Positions 33,682 through 41,210 of a DNA stretch of 52,341 bases are shown here, one piece after another. Each line of letters opens with the position of its first letter. The stretch's first letter is position 1. The position numbers and the translations under genes were made by a program. A model generated the notes under the pieces. That model worked only from the letters and a program-made list of their open reading frames with translations, had not been told where the DNA came from and did not search any database. The stretch is taken from contig JAFYAC010000045.1 in assembly GCA_017540905.1 (NCBI GenBank), forward strand, positions 1 through 52,341, in the 5' to 3' direction. This DNA is from Kiritimatiellia bacterium. Its GTDB lineage: Bacteria; Verrucomicrobiota; Kiritimatiellia; CAIQIC01; Lenti-01.

Positions 33682-33694
33682 GGGGCCAGACCCC
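33682..33694. repeat. GGGGCCAGACCCC motif
   Basis: Recurrent 13-mer (reverse ggggtctggcccc), located nine bases before repeat copy B. Other sites are 31841, 33990 and 35737 (variant). Confidence 0.55.
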
Positions 33695-33702
33695 CAATCA
33701 GG

Positions 33703-34008
33703 CCCTTCCTCCTGACGCAGGCCAACCGCCTCCCCCCGCGGTTCAACCGCCGCCCGGAGGGACGCCTCGACCACTGCCGCGGACTGGATCTGATGCCTCT
33801 CTGGGGTGCCCGCGAAGCCTCCTGACCCCCTCCGCCATGCCGCTCCGAAAACTGTGTCCTTCCCCCCCCCCCCATCCGATTCATTTCCAGCTCCCAAAAG
33901 AGTTGACGCAACTTCCCGCCTCCTGTAGCTTCACCCCTTGAGATGAACAACCCATTCCAACCCCTGAAATGCTCATTCTTCTTCCCAAAGGGGTCTGGCC
34001 CCGAGTTT
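33703..34008. repeat. Long dispersed repeat, copy B (promoter-bearing)
   Basis: Matches copy A over about 260 bp and copy C (35540) over its last ~215 bp, including the tail ctgaaatgctcattcttcttccc and ggggtctggcccc-gagtttc. It contains TTGACG-N17-TAGCTT at 33903-33931. Confidence 0.85.
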
Positions 34009-34160
34009 CTAAAAAATCGTTACAACGTGGCATATGCAACTCTCCTTGAGGAACAGCAATCTCATTGTCCTCATTTTGCTGGAGAAGATGCATATGGTGT
34101 AGGAGAATGCGGCAATGAAATTTGGACAGGAATAAGGGAATGTCCCTAAGGAAGAGAAAA

Positions 34161-34799
34161 ATGCATAATCTTAATCGATATCACTTTCTTGTTGTTTCTT
34201 TTGTCTCATTCTTCTTGCCAATAGTCCAAGCAGAACCAGTAAGTGCTCCGAATGAATCATTTGAATACTATAACTTTGTTGGTCAAATAAAGATACGCTC
34301 TGTGAATTTTGAAAATGCCTCTGTTTACCGTCAAACAGAAGCAATCCAGTATATGGGCGTTCCTTTGGATGCAGAGGTTTTGGAGGTGTTGAGGAAAACA
34401 GATGGTGTTGATTTGTCAAAATTGCTCGCCCCGGTTAAAAGTGTTGTCAATGGGGTTTGTTATGGGAACCCCGATATAATCGAGGGAAAATATGCTGTTT
34501 CAAATGTTGTAGCCATTGCAGGAAATGTCGTGTCGAACGGGGCCAATTGGTGTGTTGTCGAATGGCTTCTATCGGATGAAGTCTGGAAAAAATACAAGAC
34601 GCAAAAGGAAACCGGTATCATCAAGCACGAAGTCTCGGAAGAAGAACAAGAGTTGGAAAGGTATTTATGGGCAGTCCATAAGTCAGCGGAATTATGGGAA
34701 CAAGTCAAAGAGGGCGAGATTACTTTTGAAGAGTACAAGATATTGGCTGCTCCGTATTCGGAGATACTAGACCATCCAGTTGCCGTAACAATATTTTAG
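34161..34799 (+). CDS. Small secreted protein of unknown function, AT-rich
   Basis: 212 residues from ATG 34161 (GGAAGAG upstream). There is a signal peptide (basic start, then FLVVSFVSFFLPIVQA, cleavage near residue 24 after VQA). The mature part opens with AEPVSAPNESFEYYNF and has a glutamate-rich helical C-terminal half (EVSEEEQELERYLWAV, VKEGEITFEEYKIL). No family recognised. GC is about 42%, far below the chromosome average, indicating horizontal origin. It lies ~150 bp downstream of repeat copy B and is followed after ~50 bp by the GGGGACAGACCCC/TTTTCCA composite element. Confidence 0.6.
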   Translation: MHNLNRYHFLVVSFVSFFLPIVQAEPVSAPNESFEYYNFVGQIKIRSVNFENASVYRQTEAIQYMGVPLDAEVLEVLRKTDGVDLSKLLAPVKSVVNGVCYGNPDIIEGKYAVSNVVAIAGNVVSNGANWCVVEWLLSDEVWKKYKTQKETGIIKHEVSEEEQELERYLWAVHKSAELWEQVKEGEITFEEYKILAAPYSEILDHPVAVTIF

Positions 34800-34849
34800 C
34801 CCGACTTTCCGTATTCGATCCCGTTTTCAACTTTTTTCGGGGGGGGGTG

Positions 34850-35060
34850 AATTAAGGGGACAGACCCCATAAAAGAATCTTCGTTCCTGCAAAAAACTTT
34901 TCCAATCGCTGGAAAACGCGCGAAAAATTTTTCCAATCATTGGAAAAATCGCCCCATATTTTCCAACCATTGGAAAACTTTTTTCCAATCATTGGAAAAC
35001 TGCCGTTTCCCCGATGAGCTACCAGATTGGCCAAAAGCCGGGTGCTTGATGGGGTGGGGG
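34850..35060. repeat. Composite 3' element with four TTTTCCA palindromes
   Basis: aattaaggggacagacccc (34850-34868), aaaagaatcttcgttcc, then four palindromes (34898-34999), then a tail gccgtttccccgatgagctaccagattggcc and ggggtgggggagg. The front matches 29684-29781 and the tail matches 38188-38253. Confidence 0.8.
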
Positions 35061-35061
35061 A

Positions 35062-35315
35062 GGCAAGGTCGACTTCCGCGACTTCATCGTCGGCGTCACC
35101 GTCCGCAAGGAAGTCGACAAAGCCACCGGCATTGAAGACATCGTCCGGAAAACGTCATCATGGGCCAGATGATCCCCGCCGGCACCGGCTTCAGCATGTA
35201 CCGCAACATCAAACTCGTCCCCCTCGCCGAACCCATCCCCGCCGAAGACCTCCTCCCTGACACCCTCCCCACCGTCCCCGCCGAACCCGCCCCCGAGCCC
35301 GCCCCGGGCGCCTGA
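35062..35315 (+). pseudogene. rpoC (RNA polymerase beta' subunit) 3' remnant, deleted and frameshifted
   Basis: Frame 1 reads GKVDFRDFIVGVTVRKEVDK then ATGIEDIV, matching the beta' segment 'V.F.DLV.G.TVREEVDE.TG'. The frame then shifts at ~35147 and continues ENVIMGQMIPAGTGFSMYRN and IKLVPLAEP to a TGA at 35313. ENVIMGxxIPAGTG is the signature near the end of beta'. In an intact beta' these segments lie far apart, so an internal deletion plus frameshift is implied. No start, promoter or rpoB is nearby. It begins exactly at the end of a repeat tail. Confidence 0.75.
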
Positions 35316-35428
35316 CCCGCGCCGCTCCCCAAGGCCGCCCCGCCTCGGGCAGCCTTTTCATTACATTACATTGGTATTTGTATTGTTGTTTGTGGACACT
35401 TGAAGTTTGTGGACAATCTCCCTTGATA

Positions 35429-35452
35429 GGTGCGACTTCCAAGTCGCGCCCC
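35429..35452. repeat. Single REP hairpin (ggtgcgacttccaagtcgcgcccc)
   Basis: Same stem type as the hairpins at 32018 and 38971, with a CTTCCAAG core. Confidence 0.6.
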
Positions 35453-35539
35453 GGCGTCAGGATCGCGTGAGGGATGCTGGAGCCCCTTGTCGCCCCCCCT
35501 CCCACGCCCCTCCCGCAGGGCGCACCGCCCTTCTTCCTT

Positions 35540-35755
35540 ATGCCTCTCTGGGGCGCCCGCGAAGCCTCCTGACCCCATCCGCCATGCCGCTCCGAAAACT
35601 GTGTCCTTCCCCCCCCCCATCCGATTCATTTCCAGCTCCAAAAAGAGTTGACGCAACTTTCCGCCTCCTGTAGCTTCACCCCTTGAGATGAACAACCCAT
35701 TCCAACCCCTGAAATGCTCATTCTTCTTCCCACCAAGGGGGCTGGCCCCGAGTTT
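35540..35755. repeat. Long dispersed repeat, copy C (promoter-bearing, 5' truncated)
   Basis: Begins tatgcctctctggggc, lacking the first ~90 bp of copies A and B. It contains TTGACG-N17-TAGCTT at 35648-35676 and the tail ctgaaatgctcattcttcttccc with ggggctggcccc-gagtttcc. It is directly upstream of the membrane protein gene at 35798. Confidence 0.85.
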
Positions 35756-35797
35756 CCACGCCTTGCCCCTGCCTGCCAAGAGGGGTATGATGCCGCC

Positions 35798-36961
35798 ATG
35801 AAGATCGAAAATGCATCATCGGTCCCCCTCTCTCCCGACGAAAGCAGCTTGGCCCGCGCGGCGGCGTGGATGGGGTGGGGGACGCTGGCGTGGTACGCGG
35901 GTACGCTCTTGGGGTCATGGGTGCTACCGTGGTCGTGGAGGTGCGCGCTGGGCGATGCGGGGGACTCGGCCGTCGGGCGGTGGTTGCTGCCGCTCGTCCA
36001 GATGGGGGTCGTTTTCGCCGGGCCTTGCCTGGTGGGGTACGCCGCGCGGCGGTGGCGGCGCGAGGGCGGCGGCCCGTTCCGCGGGCGGGGACGTCTGGCC
36101 TTGGTGTCGCTGGCGATTGGCGCGGCCGCCATTGTGCTGGGGCACTGGTCGGGATGGGTAGGGGATTGGTGCTTCTGGTTGGGCGCGGTCCTTGCCTGGA
36201 TGGACTTCGGTGGGGCGGTCCGCAAGGCCCATCCCCGCGCGGTGGCCCGGTGCGTGGCGGGCGGCATCCTCCTGATGCTGGCCGCCATCCCGGACATCAT
36301 CCGCCACCGCCGGGCGATGGGGTGTATGGACGGCGCCGTGTTGCTGCTGTCGGCTGCCGGAACATGGGTAGCCCTCTCGGGGTTCGCGTGGATTCCGGGA
36401 CCGGGGCGGCGGCGCTGGGCGTCTTGGGCGGCCGCCGTGCTGGTGTTGGCCGTGGTGGTGGAAGCGGTGGCGGAGTGGGGGCCGACGGCCCTCCTGCGTC
36501 GGATCAACGACGGGTTGCGCGACCGCCTGCTGGCCCGCTGCGAGTCGGCACCCGAAGGGGAGGCGCCCGCCGCCTGGTGCGTGCTGGCGGCCGGGGAAAT
36601 CCGCCAGGAACGGAGGGTTTGGCACACGGAAGGGCCGTCCGGCCTCCTGGCGGCGTTTGCCGGCGACATGCTGTGCCTTTGGCCGTCTGCGGACGCCGCG
36701 ACGCCTCCCGCGCGCTATTGGTACCAGTACGACCGCATGGCGCATCTGCTCCGGTGGAAGCACGACCTCCGCGTCCTGCACGACCTGTCGGCGATGCCGC
36801 CCGGACCCGACCGCGATGCGGCCTGGGCCGCCGGCATGGATGCGGCCAACCGGCATTTCCCTTTGGCATCCGGGTTCTTCCAACCCCGAGGCGCCACCCG
36901 CGAAGTCTGGATCCTCTGGAAAGAGGAAGCCGACGCCGCGGCCGCAGCGTCCGGGACGTGA
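35798..36961 (+). CDS. Polytopic membrane protein, unknown function
   Basis: 387 residues from ATG 35798 (MKIENASSVPLSPDE; GAGGGG upstream). About six or seven hydrophobic segments lie in the first ~235 residues (e.g. GWGTLAWYAGTLLGSWVLPW, LALVSLAIGAAAIVLGHW, AVLVLAVVVEAVAEWGP). A soluble C-terminal domain of ~150 residues follows, rich in Trp and Arg (YWYQYDRMAHLLRWKHDLRV). No family recognised. Composition matches the chromosome (GC-rich), unlike the other two genes that follow copies of the same repeat. Confidence 0.65.
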   Translation: MKIENASSVPLSPDESSLARAAAWMGWGTLAWYAGTLLGSWVLPWSWRCALGDAGDSAVGRWLLPLVQMGVVFAGPCLVGYAARRWRREGGGPFRGRGRLALVSLAIGAAAIVLGHWSGWVGDWCFWLGAVLAWMDFGGAVRKAHPRAVARCVAGGILLMLAAIPDIIRHRRAMGCMDGAVLLLSAAGTWVALSGFAWIPGPGRRRWASWAAAVLVLAVVVEAVAEWGPTALLRRINDGLRDRLLARCESAPEGEAPAAWCVLAAGEIRQERRVWHTEGPSGLLAAFAGDMLCLWPSADAATPPARYWYQYDRMAHLLRWKHDLRVLHDLSAMPPGPDRDAAWAAGMDAANRHFPLASGFFQPRGATREVWILWKEEADAAAAASGT

Positions 36962-37034
36962 GTCCCAGCGGCGTCAGTTTTTCCAACCATTGGAGTTGTC
37001 AGGCGAAGGGAAAAAAGGAAAAAAGGGGCAGACC
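36962..37034. repeat. Degenerate TTTTCCA palindrome and GGGGCAGACCC motif
   Basis: tttttccaaccattgga (36977-36993) and ggggcagaccc (37025-37035) follow the membrane protein stop, in the same place relative to the gene as the composite elements at 29684 and 34850, but in reversed order. Confidence 0.5.
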
Positions 37035-37337
37035 CGAATGCCGGTCAGATAAGGACTATCCCTTTGGGAAAGGGCCTGCGGCGCCAAACACGGAGGAAAC
37101 GGAGGAACGGAGACACGGAGCGATTTTGGACGGGGAGTTTGTTGGAGGAGCCTTCGCACGTGGAAAACGTCGGACAAACGCTTGACAGGGACGTTTTTGG
37201 GAGCGCGAAGCTCCTCCCTGCAAAATCTCCGTGTCTCCTTTCTCCGCGCGCTCCGTGTTTGGCGCCGCAGGCAGAGGGGAAAAGAGGACGAACGTACTTG
37301 ATCGATGTGTGAACGAAGCTTATCTGACCGGCATTCG
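37035..37337. mobile_element. MITE-like element, perfect 19-bp TIRs, nested inverted repeats
   Basis: cgaatgccggtcagataag (37035-37053) is repeated inverted and perfect at 37319-37337. Inside, cctgcggcgccaaacacggag and further ACGGAG units (37075-37123) are inverted at 37225-37273. Copies of ggggcagaccc flank both ends (37025 and 37337), like a target duplication. A diverged copy with its core inverted is at 43235-43497. No transposase is encoded. Confidence 0.75.
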
Positions 37338-38116
37338 GGGCAGACCCCAAATTACGAAGAGGCTCATCGTGTTCACCTCTAATTTTTGGACATGCCCTGA
37401 AAGGCAAATGGATGGATTTGCTGGATTCCGCTGGAATGATATGCGCGCTGTTTGTGGATGGATTTGTCACAAATGAGCGTTCCTGTCCGCGAAGCGGTTT
37501 TCTTGGTTTTCAATGTAGACATCCCTCCCGTCTCCCAGCCATCCGGGGCCGCGCGGCGACATTCGAGACATTCTTGTAGATTTCCTTCTCCCGCTTCCTC
37601 CCGCTCTCCATCCGCAAAGGCGCGGCAAGATGCCGTGGCGCCCTTCGGGCGCAGTGACAAGTGAAAAGCGAAAAGTGACAAGATGCGGTGCGGCCTTTCG
37701 GCCGCGCATTCTCCCCTTGGTTGGGCGCGGCAGGATGCCGCACCCCCGGAAGTGGCGCAGGACCTACTGGACAAGCATCGCGTGACTTCCGGAGGTGCGC
37801 CTTCCAGCCGCGCCGCTGGATGGGAGATTGTGGAAAACAGGTGGTTTTTCGGCAGGTTTTCGCTTGCCGGAATCGTCGCGGGCGGGACGCCCGCGCCCCC
37901 AGCCTCCACCCGATTTCCCATCCGTTTTCCGCCCGAGTTGTCCATGTTGTCTCAAGAAGTCCACTCTCCAAGCGTTCCTTGTCCGCGAAGCGGTTTTCCC
38001 GCCTTTCAATGTCGAAAACAATTGTCGGAAATTGCCGTAATGGTCTGGCAAGCCTTCTTCTCGCTTGAGTCGTTGTCCCCTTTGTCCCTTTTGTTTCCCG
38101 AAAATGGCCCGAAAAA
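37338..38116. other. Intergenic composite repeats, no gene recognised
   Basis: Holds two copies of gtccgcgaagcggttttc with ttttcaatgt (37489, 37980), an array of AGTGACA/AGTGAAA units before gatgcggtgcggcc (37656-37700), a REPIN at 37723-37814 and the gcgggcgggacgcccgcgcccc hairpin (~37879). The open frames across it are repeat-derived. Confidence 0.6.
37723..37814. repeat. REPIN: inverted pair of REP hairpins
   Basis: gggcgcggcaggatgccgcacc (37723-37744) and, in opposite orientation, ggaggtgcgccttccagccgcgcc (37791-37814). Outer ends (gggcgcgg / ccgcgcc) face outward as in other REPINs here. Confidence 0.6.
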
Positions 38117-38253
38117 TTTTTCCAATCATTGGAAAAATCCGACCATTTTTTCCAACCATTGGAAAAATTTTTCCAATCATTGGAAAACGGCCGTTTCCCC
38201 GGTGAGCTACCAGATTGGCCAAAACCCGGAGGCTTGAAGCGGGGTGGGGGAGG
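38117..38253. repeat. Array of three TTTTCCA palindromes with conserved tail
   Basis: Three palindromes (38117-38187) are followed by gccgtttccccggtgagctaccagattggcc and ggggtgggggagg, the same tail as 35000-35060. Confidence 0.8.
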
Positions 38254-38393
38254 GCGGAGAGAGCGACAAGTGGCGAGATGCGGTGCGGACGCCGGTGCGG
38301 GCGGGATGTGAATCAGCAAGCGGGCGGGCCGCCCGCGCTCCGACAGATGGCGCGCCCGCAGGCGCGCCACCGCATCTTTTCACTTTTCACTTG

Positions 38394-38801
38394 TCACTCC
38401 ACTGCCTTGTATTCGGGGTTGAAGACGAAGCGGCCGTGGGTCTGGACGTGTTCGAGGCGTTTCCCGTTGTCCTTGATGTCGCCGAAGACGGTGCCGTCAT
38501 CGAACCGCTGGAGGCGGACGCGGCCGTTCGCCGGATTGAGCGAAAGCGTGGCGCCGAGCGTCCCCGCAAACAGATCGTTCGCCTCCAGGAGCGTCTTGTA
38601 CAGCGCCTCGCGGCCCTCCGGCGGCGCTTCGCCCAGGTCGGCCGTCGCGAGCAGCACGCCGCGGCGGTCGAAGCCCTGGAGGAGGATGTCGATGCGGTCG
38701 CCCTCCGCCGCGCCCAGCGATATCGCGCAGAGGTCGTTCTCGATCTCGATCTCCGCGCCCAGTTCCTTGGCGAGCGTCCCTATGAAATCCTTGAAACTCA
38801 T
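38394..38801 (-). CDS. CesT-like type III secretion chaperone
   Basis: 135 residues, acidic, no signal peptide. Typical small secretion-chaperone layout: an N-terminal helix (SFKDFIGTLAKELGAEIE), strands (LCAISL, RIDILLQGF, VLLATADLGEAPPEG), then a helix and core ALYKTLLEANDLFAGTLGAT and a LSLNPANGRVRLQRF hairpin. CesT-family dimers bind the N-terminal part of effectors and keep them export-ready. It shares ADLGExPPEGxExL and LEANxLFxGTxGATLxL with the protein at 45030. No effector gene is adjacent; the flanks are repeats. AAGGA lies ten bases before ATG 38801. Confidence 0.75.
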   Translation of the reverse strand: MSFKDFIGTLAKELGAEIEIENDLCAISLGAAEGDRIDILLQGFDRRGVLLATADLGEAPPEGREALYKTLLEANDLFAGTLGATLSLNPANGRVRLQRFDDGTVFGDIKDNGKRLEHVQTHGRFVFNPEYKAVE

Positions 38802-38837
38802 GTCGTACGTTTGTCCTTGCCTGGAATCGACCCCGCC

Positions 38838-38866
38838 AATCTACGCCGGAACGGTCCTCCCGTCAG
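38838..38866 (-). promoter_or_regulatory. Candidate promoter of the orphan chaperone gene
   Basis: Minus strand: CTGACG, 17-bp spacer, TAGATT, 37 bases before the start codon. Confidence 0.4.
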
Positions 38867-38904
38867 CATTTTTGTGCTCTTTTGCCACGCCCGCGCGAAG
38901 GCGG

Positions 38905-38950
38905 GCACGGTGAGTGACGAGTGACGAGTGACGAGGTGCGGTGCGGCCTC
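38905..38950. repeat. Heptamer array (GTGACGA)n followed by gtgcggcctccggccg hairpin
   Basis: Three to four tandem GTGACGA units, then gtgcggtgcggcctccggccg. Comparable arrays precede the same hairpin at 40475-40515, 42500-42560 and 37656-37705, with a reversed relative at 38370-38395. Confidence 0.6.
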
Positions 38951-38970
38951 CGGCCGTGACATCCCCTTTT

Positions 38971-39036
38971 GGGCGCGACTGGAAAGTCGCACCCCCCAGC
39001 CCCTCCCGTGGGAGGTGCGGCTTTCCAGCCGCGCCC
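38971..39036. repeat. REPIN: inverted pair of CTGGAAAG hairpins
   Basis: gggcgcgactggaaagtcgcacc (38971-38993) and ggaggtgcggctttccagcc (39011-39030, plus gcgccc) in opposite orientation. Near-identical units lie at 40531-40596 and 43015-43078. Confidence 0.75.
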
Positions 39037-39160
39037 ATTCCTTATGGATTGATATTGATATTTGTGGACATGTTGAGTTTGTGGACAATCTTCTTTTCTC
39101 TCTTTCCACATATTTTCCGCTTGCCTTCCGCATCAACCTGCAATAAGGTCGAAACGAATC

Positions 39161-39189
39161 TTGGATAACGGAAAAGAGTTTAAGATAAG
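39161..39189 (+). promoter_or_regulatory. Candidate promoter of the ATPase gene at 39218
   Basis: TTGGAT, 17-bp spacer, GATAAG, in an AT-rich leader; the start codon follows 28 bases later. Confidence 0.4.
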
Positions 39190-39217
39190 TAAATGAAAAC
39201 ATCTAACAGCAATTGAA

Positions 39218-40462
39218 ATGAATAACTCCAATAACTTATTTTCCCCCGCCCCCGTCACCTCCGACGCTTTCGCCGAGCTTCTCCAGACCTCCGACCGGAT
39301 GCTTCGGTCCACTCCCCGCGGATTCCACCGCTACCTGTACCCGCAAATCGACTGGACCGACCGCCTGGTCTGCATCAAGGGCGCCCGCGGCACCGGCAAG
39401 ACCACCCTCATGCTCCAATACCTGCGCGAAACCTTCGGGGTCGGCTCTTCCGCCGCCCTCTACGCGAGTCTCGACGACCTTTGGTTCGCGACCCGCCGCC
39501 TGAAAGATCTCGCCGTTTACCTCGACACCCACGGCTTCACCGCCCTTTTCCTCGACGAAGTCCACCGCCTCCCCGACTGGTCGGTCCAAATCAAGAACCT
39601 CCACGACCAATTCCTTTCCCTCCGCATCGTCTACAGCGGCTCCTCCCTCCTCGACATCGAGCGCGCCGAGGCCGACCTCTCCCGCCGCCAGGCCACCTAC
39701 ACCCTCGACGGCCTCTCCTTCCGCGAATTCCTCGTCCTCGAAGGCGTCGACGCCGGTGCTCCCGTCCCCCTGGAAACCCTCCTGGCCGACCACCGCCCCA
39801 TCGCCGCCGCGCTTGCCGCCAAGACCAAAATCCTGCCCCTCTTCGAACGCTATCTCCGCTCCGGCTTCTATCCCTTCCACAAGGAGGCCCGCTCCCGCTT
39901 CCGCGAGCGCCTCCGCGCCACCGTCAACCAGGTCCTCGATGTAGATTGGCCCAAAGCCGAGCCCGTCTCCGCCGCAACCATCCATCGCGCCAAGCGCATG
40001 CTCCTCGTCCTGGCGTCCAGCGTTCCCCAGCAACCCAACATGGCCGCCCTCTGGCGCGAACTCGGAACCGAACGCAACCAGGGCATGAAGATGCTCCGCG
40101 CCCTCGACCGCGCCCGCCTCCTCTGCCTGCTCGCCCCCCATCCGCCCAAACTCAAGAACCTCTCCGCCCCCGAGAAAATCTACTGCGGCGATCCCAACCT
40201 CGCCCACGCCCTCGCCCCCCGCACCGACATCGGAACCCTCCGCGAGACCTTCTTCGCCTCCCAGCTCCGCCAAGGCCACACACTCCACGTCCCCGCCGCC
40301 GGCGACTTCCTTGTCGATTCCCGGTACCTCGTCGAAGTCGGCGGCCCCACCAAGACGTTCAAGCAGATTGCCGACGCCCCCGACTCCTGCATCGCCGTCG
40401 ACGGCATCGAATCCGGCTGGGGCAACCGAATTCCCCTCTGGCTCTTCGGCTTCCTCTACTGA
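39218..40462 (+). CDS. DUF4143-type AAA ATPase
   Basis: 414 residues. Walker A GARGTGKTT (55-63) and Walker B ALFLDEVHRLP (109-119) are followed by LRIVYSGSSLLDIERAEADL and the DGLSFREFLVLEG box typical of the AAA_14/DUF4143 ATPases. The C-terminal part contains a short HTH-like region (NMAALWRELGTERNQGMKML) and a domain ending in FLVDSRYLVEVGG, reminiscent of the degenerate PD-(D/E)xK fold of DUF4143. The function of these proteins is unresolved. It is a stand-alone gene flanked by REPINs. A second family member is at 50277. Confidence 0.85.
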   Translation: MNNSNNLFSPAPVTSDAFAELLQTSDRMLRSTPRGFHRYLYPQIDWTDRLVCIKGARGTGKTTLMLQYLRETFGVGSSAALYASLDDLWFATRRLKDLAVYLDTHGFTALFLDEVHRLPDWSVQIKNLHDQFLSLRIVYSGSSLLDIERAEADLSRRQATYTLDGLSFREFLVLEGVDAGAPVPLETLLADHRPIAAALAAKTKILPLFERYLRSGFYPFHKEARSRFRERLRATVNQVLDVDWPKAEPVSAATIHRAKRMLLVLASSVPQQPNMAALWRELGTERNQGMKMLRALDRARLLCLLAPHPPKLKNLSAPEKIYCGDPNLAHALAPRTDIGTLRETFFASQLRQGHTLHVPAAGDFLVDSRYLVEVGGPTKTFKQIADAPDSCIAVDGIESGWGNRIPLWLFGFLY

Positions 40463-40530
40463 CTGCTCCTCAGAGACGAGAGACGAGAGACGAGTTTGCG
40501 GTGCGGCCTCCGGCCGCGGCATGCCCTTTT

Positions 40531-40596
40531 GGGGCGCAACTGGAAAGTCGCACCCCCAGCCTCCCCCTTGGGAGGTGCGGCTTTCCAGCCGCGCCC
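40531..40596. repeat. REPIN: inverted pair of CTGGAAAG hairpins
   Basis: ggggcgcaactggaaagtcg (40531-40550) with ggaggtgcggctttccagcc (40571-40590) in opposite orientation, separated by cccccagcctcccccttg. Closest relative is 38971-39036. Confidence 0.75.
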
Positions 40597-40619
40597 GTTC
40601 CGCAGTGGCGTGTGACAAG

Positions 40620-40723
40620 ATGTGGCCCCCTCCGCGCCTCCTTCCCCCGTTTCCTCCGTGTTTGCCGCCGTGGGCCCGTTACCCAAGGACGAATCCTTAG
40701 AGCGGTTTTAGAAATAGTGTGGC
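40620..40723. repeat. Solitary ends of two MITE families
   Basis: cgtttcctccgtgtttgccgccgtgggcccg (about 40651-40680) resembles one arm of the 37035 element. tagagcggttttagaaatagtgtggc (40698-40723) resembles one end of the element at 2-141. No opposite end was found for either. Confidence 0.5.
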
Positions 40724-40739
40724 CTCCTTCCACCAAAAC

Positions 40740-41091
40740 AAACTCCGATTTTTCCGATGCCTACGCTAACGCTTCGGCCATATTTCCCAACAGCTTCTTC
40801 TTTTGCAATTCAATGTGCGCAAGGACGGATGCCCCGGGGGCGGGGCATCCTTCCTTGCGCACGCATTGAAGATTTTCCCGATTCCGGAAGATGAAATGTT
40901 GGGTCAACTCCGCACATGCGCCCGCGAACGCCCGGGAATCGGAATGGGAAAAATGTCCATCGTGCGGGTAGCGACGGAGGCCCCGTATATACGAGGCGTC
41001 CGTCGCTGCCCGCGTTGTGGGGATGCCATTGGGCCAGCCATTGGGAAACATCGCCGGAGCGTTAGCGTAGGCATCGGACAAATCGGAGTTT
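40740..41091. mobile_element. 352-bp MITE-like element with ~37-bp TIRs and two internal hairpins
   Basis: The left end 40740-40776 (aaactccgatttttccgatg, cctacgctaacgcttcgg) is repeated inverted at 41054-41091 with few mismatches. Inside, 40808-40868 folds on itself (caatg.gcgcaagga / tccttgcgca..cattg) and 40965-41016 does too (cgggtagcgacggagg / ccgtcgctgcccg). No convincing coding content. Confidence 0.75.
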
Positions 41092-41210
41092 CTCCATCTT
41101 GGCATGGCCATACCTTTTCTGAAACCGTTCCAGCCGACTCGCTTTGGCCATCGACCGTTGCGCGGGAATTTGGTATGCCATGCGAAAACGAACCACAAAG
41201 GGAATCATCG

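Noticed and set aside
33943-34149. Plus-strand 68-residue frame starting MNNPFQP
   Set aside because: The first half is repeat sequence and the rest matches nothing; the signal-peptide gene at 34161 explains the coding signal better.
28897-35779. Recurrent minus-strand frame containing GEATGGGKLRQLFLELEMNR in three places
   Set aside because: The three frames are the same noncoding repeat (copies A-C) read backwards; they differ in start and end and have no ribosome sites.
29033-37048. Class 1-type integron
   Set aside because: No tyrosine recombinase integrase and no attC-like paired sites were seen; the repeated units are much longer and carry a promoter.
40803-41210. 136-residue N-terminal extension of the symporter frame
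   Set aside because: It runs through the 40740-41091 foldback element; the ATG at 41211 has a ribosome site and gives the normal family length.
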